64,000 nt of DNA, taken from the NCBI RefSeq assembly GCF_050947335.1, contig NW_027473345.1, forward strand, positions 496,001-560,000, read 5' to 3'. This document shows, in pieces, positions 55,320 through 64,000 of the stretch; the first letter of the stretch is position 1; every line of letters starts with the position of its first letter. The notes below the pieces were generated by a model. That model worked only from the letters and a program-made list of their open reading frames with translations. It did no database searches and was not told the origin of the DNA. Position numbers and translations under genes: made by a program. The stretch is from Megachile rotundata. Taxonomy: Eukaryota; Arthropoda; Insecta; Hymenoptera; Megachilidae.

Positions 55320-57744
55320 TATATTTGTGATAATATGATTGCGATTGTATGATTGCGATTGTATGATTGTGATTGTATGATTGTTATTGTATGATTGTGA
55401 TTGTATGATTGTGATTGTATGATTGTGATTGTATGATTGTGATTGTATGATTGTGATTGTATGATTGTGATTGTATGATTGTGATTGTATGATTGTGATT
55501 GTATGATTGTGATGGTGTGATTGTGATTTCATGATTGTGATTGCATGATTGTGATTGTATGATGGTGATTGTGTGATTGCGTTTGTATGATGCTAATTGT
55601 ATGCATATGAATGTATAATTCTGATTGTATGTTTGTGATAATGTGATTGCGATTGTAGGATTGTGATTGTATGGTTGTGATTGTAAGATTGTAATTGTGT
55701 CATTGTGATTGTATTATTTTGATTGTATAATTGTGATTGTATGAATGTAATTGTATGATTGTGATTGTATGATTGCGATTGTATGATTGTGATTGTATGA
55801 CTGTGATTGTATGATTGTGATTGTATGATTGTGATTGTATGATTGTGATTGCATGATTGTGATTGTGTGATTGTGATTGTACGATTGTGGTTCTATGATT
55901 GTAATTGTATGATTGTGTTTGAATAATTGTGATTGGATGATTGTGATTGTATGATTGTGATTGTATGATTGTGATTGTATGATTGTGATTGTATGATTGT
56001 GATTGTATGATTGTGATTGTATGATTGTGATTGTATGATTATGATTGTATGATTGTGATTGTATGATTGTGATTGTATGATTGTGATTGTATGATTGTGA
56101 TTCTATGATTGTGATTCTATGATTGTAATTGTATGAATATGATTGTATGATTGTGATTGTGTGATTGCGTTTGTATGATTGTAATTGTATGCATGTGAAT
56201 GTATAGTTCTGATTGTATGATTGTGATTGTATGATTGTGATTGTGTGATTGTGATTGTATGATTGTGATTGTATGATTGTGATTGTATGATTGTGATTGT
56301 GTGATTGTGATTGTGTGATTGCGTTTGTATGATTCTAATTGTAAGCATGTGAATGTATAATTCTGATTGTATGATTGTGATAATATGATTGCGATTGTAT
56401 GATTGTGACTGTATGATTGTGATTGTATGATTGTGATTGTATGATTGTGTTTATATGATTGCGATTGTATGATTATGATTGTGTGAATGTGATTGTATGA
56501 TTGTGATTGTATGATTGTGATTATATGATTGTGACTGTATGACTGTGATTGTATGATTGTGATTGTATGATTGTGATTGCATGATTGTTATTGTATGATT
56601 GTGATTGTATAATTGTGATTGTATGATTGTGATTGTATCATTGTGATTGTATGATTGTGATTGTATCATTGTGATTGTATGATTGTGATTGTATGATTGT
56701 GATTCTATGATTGTGATTGTAGGATTGTGATTTTACAATTGCGATTGTCTGATTGCGATTGTGTGATTGTGATTGTATGATTGTGTTTGTGTGATTGCGT
56801 TTGTATGATTCTAATTGTATGCATGTGAATGTATAATTCTGATTGTATATTTGTGATAATATGATTGCGATTGTATGATTGCGATTGTATGATTGTGATT
56901 GTATGATTGTTATTGTATGATTGTGATGGTGTGATTGTGATTGCATGATTGTGATTGCATGATTATGATTGTATGATGGTGATTGTGTGATTGCGTTTGT
57001 ATGATGCTAATTGTATGCATGTGAATGTATAATTCTGATTGTATGTTTGTGATAATGTGATTGCGATTGTAGGATTGTGATTGTATGGTTGTGATTGTAA
57101 GATTGTAATTGTATGATTGCGATTGTATGATTGTGACTGTATGATTGTGATTGTATGATTGTGATTGTATGATTGTGTTTGTATGATTGCGATTGTATGA
57201 TTATGATTGTATGATTGTGATTGTATGATTGTGATTGTATGATAGTGATTGTATCATTGTGATTGTGGGATTGCGTTTGTATAATTGTGATTGTATGATT
57301 GTGATTGTATGATTGTGATTGTATGATTGTGATTGTATGATTGTGATTGTATGATTGTGATTGTATGATTGTGATTGTATGATTGTGATTGTGTGATTGT
57401 GATTGTGTGACTGCGTTTGTATGATTCTAATTGTATGCATGTGAATGTATAATTCTGATTGTATGATTGTGATAATATGATTGCGATTGTATGATTGTGA
57501 CTGTATGATTGTGATTGTATGATTGTGATTGTATGATTGTGTTTATATGATTGCGATTGTATGATTATGATTGTGTGAATGTGATTGTATGATTGTGATT
57601 GTATGATTGTGATTATATGATTGTGATTGTATGACTGTGATTGTATGATTGTGATTGCATGATTGTGATTGTGTGATTGTGATTGTACGATTGTGGTTCT
57701 ATGATTGTAATTGTATGATTGTGTTTGTATAATTGTGATTGTAT

Positions 57745-57968
57745 GATTGTGATTGTATGATTGTGATTGTATGATTGTGATTGTATGATTGTGATTGTAT
57801 GATTGTGATTGTATGATTGTGATTGTATGATTGTGATTGTATGATTGTGATTGTATGATTGTGATTGTATGATTGTGATTGTATGATTGTGATTGTATGA
57901 TTGTGATTGTATGATTGTGATTGTATGATTGTGATTGTATGATTGTGATTGTATGATTGTGATTGTAT
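57745..57968. repeat. Plain monomer tract, 16 units (longest located)
   Basis: Sixteen consecutive perfect monomers, 224 bp, in the P copy that corresponds to 16,177-16,358. It is three monomers longer than its partner and is the longest perfect run I located. Confidence 0.92.
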
Positions 57969-59158
57969 GATTGCGATTGTCTGATTGCGATTGTGTGATT
58001 GTGACTGTAGGATTGTGATTGTATGATTGTGATTCTATGATTGTGATTCTATGATTGTAATTGTATGAATGTGATTGTATGATTGTGATTGTGTGATTGC
58101 GTTTGTATGATTGTAATTGTATGCATGTGAATGTATAGTTCTGATTGTATGATTGTGATTGTATGATTGTGATTGTGTGATTGTGATTGTATGATTGTGA
58201 TTGTATGATTGTGATTGTATGACTGTGATTGTATGATTGTGATTGTATAACTGTGATTGTATAATTGTGATTGCATGATTGTGATTGTATGATTGTGATT
58301 GTACGATTGTGGTTGTATGATTGTGATTGTATGATTGTGATTGTATGATTGTGATTGTATGATTTTGATTGTATAATTGTGATTGAGTGATAGTGATTGT
58401 GTGATTGTGACTGCATGATTGTGATTCTATGATTGTGATTGTATGATTGTAATTGTACGATTATGATTGTATGAATGTGATTGTATAATTGTGATTGTAT
58501 GATTGTGATTGTATGATTGTGATTGTATGACTGTGATTGTATGATTGTGTTTGTATGATTGTGATCGTAAGACTGTGATTGTATGATTGTGATTGTATGA
58601 TTGTGATTGTATGATTGTGATTGCATGATTGTGATTGTGTGATTGTGATTGTACGATTGTGGTTCTATGATTGTAATTGTATGATTGTGTTTGTATAATT
58701 GTGATTGTATGATTGTGATTGTATGATTGTGATTGTATGACTGTGATTGTATGATTGTGATTGTATGATTGTGATTGTATGACTGTGATTGTATGATTGT
58801 GATTGTATAATTGTGATTGTATAATTGTGATTGCATGATTGTGATTGTATGATTGTGATTGTACGATTGTGATTGTATGATTGTAATTGTATGAATGTGA
58901 TTGTATGATTGTGATTGTGTGATTGCGTTTGTATGATTCTAATTGTATGCATGTGAATGTATAATTCTGATTGTATGATTGTGATTGTATGATTGTGATT
59001 GTGTGATTGTGATTGTATGATTGTGATTGTATGATTGTGATTGTATGACTGTGATTGTATGATTGTGATTGTATAATTGTGATTGTATAATTGTGATTGT
59101 ACGATTGTGGTTCTATGATTGTAATTGTATGATTGTGTTTGTATAATTGTGATTGTAT

Positions 59159-59368
59159 GATTGTGATTGTATGATTGTGATTGTATGATTGTGATTGTAT
59201 GATTGTGATTGTATGATTGTGATTGTATGATTGTGATTGTATGATTGTGATTGTATGATTGTGATTGTATGATTGTGATTGTATGATTGTGATTGTATGA
59301 TTGTGATTGTATGATTGTGATTGTATGATTGTGATTGTATGATTGTGATTGTATGATTGTGATTGTAT
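59159..59368. repeat. Plain monomer tract, 15 units
   Basis: Partner of 17,549-17,716 with exactly three more monomers, ending at the same CATTCTGATTG variant. Confidence 0.92.
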
Positions 59369-62300
59369 CATTCTGATTGTATGATTGTGATTGTATGATT
59401 GTGATCCTATGATTGTGATTGTAGGATTGTGATAGTACAATTGCGATTGTCTGATTGCGATTGTGTGATTGCGAATGTATGATTGTGATTGTATGATTGT
59501 GATTGTATGATTGTAATTGTATGAATGTGATTGTATGATTGTGATTGTATGATTGTGATTGTGTGATTGCGATTGTGTGATTGTGATTGTATGATTGTGA
59601 TTGTGTGATTGCGTTTGTATGATTCTAATTCTATGCATGTGAATGTATAATTCTGATTGTATGTTCGTGATAATATGATTGCGATTGTAGGATTGTGATT
59701 GTATGATTGTGACTGTAAGATTGTAATTGTATGATTGTGATTGTATGATTGTGATTGTATGATTGCGATTGTCTGATTGCGATTGTGTGATTGCGAATGT
59801 ATGATTGTGATTTTATGATTGTGATTGTATGATTGTGATTGTATGATTGTGATTGTGTGATGGCGTTTGTATGATTCTAATTGTATGCATGTGAATGTAT
59901 AATTCTGATTGTATGTTTGTGATAATATGATTGCGATTGTAGGATTGTGATTGAATGATTGTGATTGTATGATTGTGAATGTATGATTGTGATTGTATGA
60001 TTGTGATTGTATGATTGTGATTATATGATTGTGATTCTATGATTGTGATTGTAGGATTGTGATTGTATAATTGCGAGTGTCTGATTGCGATTGTGTGATT
60101 GTGATTGTATGATTGTGATTGTGTGATTGCGTTTGTATGATTCTAATTCTATGCATGTAAATGTATAATTCTGATTGTATGTTTGTGATAATATGATTGC
60201 GATTGTATGATTGCGATTGCATGATTGTGATTGTATGATTGTTATTGTATGATTGTGATTGTATGATTGTAATTGTACGATTGTGATTGTATGATTGTGA
60301 TTGTATGATTGTACTTGCGTGATTGTGATTGTATCATTGTGAATATATAATTGTATTTGAGTGACTGTGATTGCCGGATTGCTATTGTATAATTCTGATT
60401 GTATGATAGTGACTGTGTGATTGTGATTGTACGATTGTGGTTCTATGATTGTGATTGTATGATTGTTATTGTATGATTATGATTGTATGATTGTGATTGT
60501 ATGATTGTGATTGTATCATTGTGATTGTATGATTGTGATTGTATGATTGTGATCCTATGATTGTGATTGTAGGATTGTGATAGTACAATTGCGATTGTCT
60601 GATTGCGATTGTGTGATTGCGAATGTATGATTGTGATTGTATGATTGTGATTCTATGATTGTGATTGTATGATTGTGATTGTATGATTGTGATTGTATGA
60701 TTGTGATTGTATGATTGTGATTGTATGATAGTGATGGTGTGATTGTGATTGCATGATTGTGATTGCATGATTGTGATTGTATAATGGTGATTGTGTGATT
60801 GCGTTTGTATGATGCTAATTGTATGCATGTGAATGTATAATTCTGATTGTATGATTGCGATAATATGATTGCGATTGTAGGATTGTGATTGTATGATTGT
60901 GATTGTAAGATTGTAATTGTATGATCGTGATTGTATGATTGTGATTGTATGATTGCGATTGTCTGATTGCGATTGTGTGATTGTGAATGTATGATTGTGA
61001 TTCTATGATTGTGATTGAATGATTGTGATTGTATGATTGTGATTGTATGATTGTGATTGTATGATTGTGATTGTATGATTGTGATTGTTTGATTGTGATT
61101 GTATGATTGTGATTGTATGATTGTGATTGTATGATTGTGATTGTATGATTGTGATTGTATGATTGTGATTGTATGATTGTGATTGTATGATTGTGATTGT
61201 ATGATAGTGACTGTGTGATTGTGATTGTACGATTGTGGTTCTATGATTGTGATTGTATGATTGTTATTGTATGATTGTGATTGTATGATTGTGATTGTAT
61301 CATTGTGATTGTATGATTGTGATTGTATGATTGTGAATGTATTATTGTGATTGTATGATTGTGAATGTATGATTGTGATTATATGATTGTGATTCTATGA
61401 TTGTGATTGTAGGATTGTGATTGTATAATTGCGAGTGTCTGATTGCGATTGTGTGATTGTGATTGTATGATTGTGATTGTGTGATTGCGTTTGTATGATT
61501 CTAATTCTATGCATGTGAATGTATAATTCTGATTGTATGTTCGTGATAATATGATTGCGATTGTAGGATTGTGATTGTATGATTGTGACTGTAAGATTGT
61601 AATTGTATGATTGTGATTGTATGATTGTGATTGTATGATTGCGATTGTCTGATTGCGATTGTGTGATTGCGAATGTATGATTGTGATTTTATGATTGTGA
61701 TTGTATGATTGTGATTGTATGATTGTGATTGTGTGATGGCGTTTGTATGATTCTAATTGTATGCATGCGAATGTATAATTCTGATTGTATATTTGTGATA
61801 ATATGATTGCGATTGTGTGATTGTGACTGTATGATTGTGATTGTTTGATTGTGATTGTATGATTGTGATTGTATGATTGTGATTGTATGATTGTGATTGT
61901 ATGATTGTGATTGTATGATTGTGATCGTATCATTGTGATTGTATGATTGTGGTTGTATGATTGTGATTGTATGATTGTGATTGTATGATTGTGATTGTAT
62001 GATTGTGATTGTATGATTCTGATTGTATGATTGTGATGGTGTGATTGTGATTGCATGATTGTGATTGCATGATTATGATTGTATAATGGTGATTGTGTGA
62101 TTGCGTTTGTATGATGCTAATTGTATGCATGTGAATGTATAATTCTGATTGTATGTTTGTGATAATATGATTGCGATTGTAGGATTGTGATTGTATGATT
62201 GTGATTGTAAGATTGTAATTGTATGATTGTGATTGCATGATTTTGATTGTATGATTGCGATTGTCTGATTGCGATTGTGTGATTGTGAATGTATGATTGT

Positions 62301-64000
62301 GATTCTATGATTGTGGTTGTATGATTGTGATTGTATGATTGTGATTGTATGATTGTGACTGTAGGATTATGATTCTATGATTGTGATTGTATGATTGTGA
62401 TTGTATGATTGTGAATGTATGATTGTGATTGTATGATTGTGATTGTATGATTGTGATTATATGATTGTGATTCTATGATTGTGATTGTAGGATTGTGATT
62501 GTATAATTGCGAGTGTCTGATTGCGATTGTGTGATTGTGATTGTATGATTGTGATTGTGTGATTGCGTTTGTAGGATTCTAATTCTATGCATGTGAATGT
62601 ATAATTCTGATTGTATGTTTGTGATAATATGATTGCGATTGTATGATTGCGATTGTATGATTGCGATTGCATGATTGTGATTGTATGATTGTTATTGTAT
62701 GATTGTGATTGTATGATTGTACTTGCGTGATTGTGATTGTATCATTGTGAATATATAATTGTATTTGAGTGACTGTGATTGCCGGATTGCTATTGTATAA
62801 TTCTGATTGTATGATAGTGACTGTATGATTGTGATTGTACGATTGTGGTTCTATGATTGTGATTGTATGATTGTTATTGTATGACTGTGATTGTATGATT
62901 GTGATTGTGTGATTGTGATTGTATCATTGTGATTGTATGATTGTGATTGTATGATTGTGATCCTATGATTGTGATTGTAGGATTGTGATAGTACAATTGC
63001 GATTGTCTGATTGCGATTGTGTGATTGCGAATGTATGATTGTGATTGTATGATTGTGATTCTATGATTGTGATTGTATGATTGTGATTGTATGATTGTGA
63101 TTGTATGATTGTGATTGTATGATTGTGATTGTATGATAGTGATGGTGTGATTGTGATTGCATGATTGTGATTGTATGATTGTGATTGTATGATTGTGATT
63201 GTATGATTTTGATTGTATAATTCTGATTGTGTGATAGTGATTGTGTGATTGTGACTGCATGGTTGTGATTCTATGATTGTGATTGTATGATTGTAATTGT
63301 ACGATTATGATTGTATGATTGTGATTGTATGATTCTACTTGCGTGATTGTGATTGTATGATTGTGAATATATAATTGTATTTGAGTTACTGTGATTGCCA
63401 GATTGCTATTGTATAATTCTGATTGTATGATAGTGATTGTGTGATTTTGATTGTACGATTGTGGTTCTATGATTGTGATTGTATGATTGTGATTGTATGA
63501 TTGTGATTTTATGATTGTGATTGTATGATTGTGATTGTATGATTGTCATAGTATGATTGTGATTGTATGATTGTGATTGTATGATTGTGATTGTATGACT
63601 GTGATTGTATGATTGTGATTGTATGATTGTGATCGTAAGACTGTGATTGTATGATTGTGATTGTATGATTGTGATTGTATGATTGTGATTGCATGATTGT
63701 GATTGTGTGATTGTGATTGTATGATTGTGGTTCTATGATTGTAATTGTATGATTGTGTTTGTATAATTGTGATTGTATGATTGTGATTGTATGATTGTGA
63801 TTGTATGATTGTGATTGTATGATTGTGATTGTATGATTGTGACTGTATGATTGTGATTGTATGATTGTGACTGTGTGATAGTGATTGTGTGATTGCGTTT
63901 GTATGATTCTAATTGTATGCATGTGAATGTATAATTCTGATTGTATGATTGTGATAATATGAATGCGATTGTATGATTGTGACTGTATGATTGTGATTGT

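Larger units (their letters stand above)
2297..62812. repeat. A-type rare cassette family, 16 copies
   Basis: The 70-bp core is five variant monomers whose key pieces are GTGAATATAT, AATTGTATTTGAGT, GACTGTGATTGCCG, GATTGCTATTGTAT and AATTCTG. It is normally followed by GATAGTGACTG and then by GTAC-GATTGTGGTTC. It is preceded two monomers earlier by GTACTTGCG, and in most copies begins with the monomer variant CATTGTGAAT. Core starts: 2297, 5355, 10176, 18683, 21567, 25319, 28385, 35133, 37107, 40019, 46655, 49721, 51388, 54454, 60335 and 62743. Copies at 10176, 21567, 40019, 49721, 54454 and 62743 share GACTGTATG downstream where the others have GACTGTGTG, so there are sub-lineages. These copies are the best anchors for aligning the array with itself. 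Confidence 0.93.
10787..63428. repeat. B-type rare cassette family, 10 copies
   Basis: This is a sister of the A cassette, with linked differences: GAGTTACTG instead of GAGTGACTG, TTGCCAG instead of TTGCCGG, GATTCTACTTGCG instead of GATTGTACTTGCG upstream, and GTGATTTTGATTGTAC downstream. Core starts: 10787, 12579, 22183, 23975, 31731, 40635, 43253, 50338, 55071 and 63359. Six of the ten lie about 616 bp (44 monomers) after an A copy: 10787 (611 because of a 5-bp loss), 22183, 40635, 50338 (617), 55071 (617) and 63359. None is found before 10.7 kb, so the subtype is absent from the older left end. Confidence 0.92.
491..63974. repeat. S cassette family (linked run of variant monomers)
   Basis: Five or six variant monomers recur in fixed order, about 70-84 bp in total. 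A clean copy is 799-882: the monomer at 799 has GCGTTTG, 813 has TCTAATTG, 827 has GCATGCGAATG, 841 has AATTCTG, 855 has GTTTGTGATAAT and 869 has TTGCGATTG. The earliest copy starts at 491 and others start at 1219 and 1513; the last starts near 63,894. I estimate about a hundred copies, not counted exactly. Subtypes differ in the second monomer (GATTCTAATTG, GATGCTAATTG or TCTAATTCTAT), in GCATGCG versus GCATGTG, and in the fifth monomer (GTTTGTG, ATTTGTG, GTTCGTG or GATTGTGATAAT). The third monomer creates the palindrome ATGCAT, absent from the basic monomer. The fixed order shows the cassette is copied as a unit. Confidence 0.93.
1..64000. repeat. 14-bp satellite array, consensus GATTGTGATTGTAT
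   Basis: The whole window is a head-to-tail array of one 14-bp monomer, all in the same orientation. The first base is the first base of a monomer and the last 12 bases are a partial monomer. The monomer divides into a hexamer GATTGT and an octamer GATTGTAT, so it probably arose as a dimer of a 6-8 bp word. Base composition of the consensus is 7 T, 4 G, 3 A and 0 C. Common variants are T-to-C at positions 3, 6, 9, 12 and 14 (giving GACTG, TTGCG, GACTG, TTGCAT and GTACG), T-to-G at position 13 or A-to-G (GTGT), and GTTATT or GTCATT in the second half. No stretch departs from this pattern for more than about one monomer. A eukaryotic heterochromatic satellite is the best interpretation; its location and host species cannot be read from the sequence. 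Confidence 0.98.
55320..64000. repeat. Second copy of blocks N-P-M, running off the window
   Basis: Matches 13,668 to about 22,824 in the same order. Offsets run 41,652-41,666 at the left, 41,610 through most of block P, 41,568 and 41,652 around plain tracts, 41,218 near 62.5 kb and 41,176 from 62.9 kb to the end. The steps reflect gains and losses of whole monomers, including a loss of about 430 bp between 61.9 and 62.0 kb. The remainder modulo 14 is always 2, from the two single-base insertions at 49.8 and 54.5 kb. It contains A cores 60335 and 62743 and B core 63359. A private GTAAGCATG at 56,341 replaces GTATGCATG. Confidence 0.88.

Noticed and set aside
1..64000. Dozens of minus-strand ORFs of 60-407 codons as genes
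   Set aside because: All encode the same 14-residue period, which follows from a stop-free 14-bp monomer read in three frames. ORFs overlap each other in different frames, start at chance ATG variants, and open or close with single satellite variants (for example, the G-to-T change at 53,004 creates a stop).
1..64000. CRISPR array
   Set aside because: There are no unique spacers between conserved repeats. Variation is scattered substitutions within a continuous 14-bp period, and no cas-like gene is present.
1..64000. Telomeric or interstitial telomeric repeat
   Set aside because: The unit has no GG run and does not resemble TTAGGG, TTTAGGG or TTAGG arrays.
1..64000. Centromere identity
   Set aside because: Satellite nature alone does not show centromere function. 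I saw no CENP-B-box-like sequence in the monomer or cassettes, and the block mosaic is not a regular higher-order repeat.
1..64000. CpG decay as the origin of the TTGTG/TTGCG and GTATG/GTACG variants
   Set aside because: T/C alternation also occurs at positions that are not followed by G (GACTG, GCATG), so CpG deamination is not needed to explain the pattern, though it may contribute.
1..64000. G-quadruplex, triplex (H-DNA) or Z-DNA forming tract
   Set aside because: There are no GG runs, no homopurine mirror repeats and no long alternating purine-pyrimidine stretches in the monomer.
1..64000. Mobile element, tRNA or rRNA sequence hidden in the array
   Set aside because: No interruption longer than about one monomer departs from the 14-bp pattern, so there is no room for an inserted element.

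Overview
The window is a single uninterrupted satellite array. From base 1 to base 64,000 it is built from a 14-bp monomer, consensus GATTGTGATTGTAT on the + strand, in roughly 4,570 copies. I found no unique-sequence DNA, no RNA gene, no mobile element and no credible protein-coding gene. Tens of kilobases of short-unit tandem repeat with nested duplications point to a eukaryotic nuclear genome, from heterochromatin such as a pericentromeric, subtelomeric or sex-chromosome block. The sequence alone does not identify the species or the location. The consensus is 28.6% GC and has no C on the + strand, so the array is strongly strand-asymmetric.

The monomer is itself a dimer, a hexamer GATTGT followed by an octamer GATTGTAT. 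Every reading frame of the minus strand is free of stops in the consensus, because 14 is not a multiple of 3 and three monomers (42 bp) encode the same 14-residue peptide in all frames. Long minus-strand ORFs are therefore a by-product of the repeat. The + strand has a stop (TGA) every 42 bp.

Over the basic array lies a second level: runs of variant monomers that travel together. The commonest is the S cassette (cores GCGTTTG, TCTAATTG, GCATGTGAATG, AATTCTG, GTTTGTGATAAT), with something like a hundred copies. A rarer cassette, containing ATATATAATTGTATTTGAG, occurs 27 times in two diverged subtypes (16 A, 10 B) plus one degenerate copy. These cassettes allow the array to be aligned with itself.

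Layout. 1-8,350 is a heterogeneous, apparently older part with remnants of a 3,058-bp tandem duplication. 8,350-15,350 holds blocks M1 and N1. 15,350-19,740 is block P1. 19,740-24,275 is M2. 24,262-30,139 holds two copies of block Q. 30,140-34,824 is an M fragment plus N2. 34,825-38,780 is a 1,974-bp tandem duplication. 38,193-46,010 is M3 plus N3, with an 840-bp tandem duplication inside. 46,010-55,319 is a 4,733-bp tandem duplication. 55,320-64,000 is a second copy of 13,668 to about 22,824 (N-P-M) and runs off the window. The order is a mosaic of reused blocks rather than a regular higher-order repeat.

The main finding is the register. Between the first and last rare cassette (61,062 bp) the distance is 4,361 x 14 + 8, and the +8 is fully explained by six local slips that I could locate (+6, +6, -1, -5, +1, +1). 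Nearly all growth and loss has therefore been in whole monomers, although the two near-identical half-units should allow slippage by 6 or 8 bp. All comparisons were made by eye, so block edges are good to a few tens of bases and identities are not exhaustive counts.
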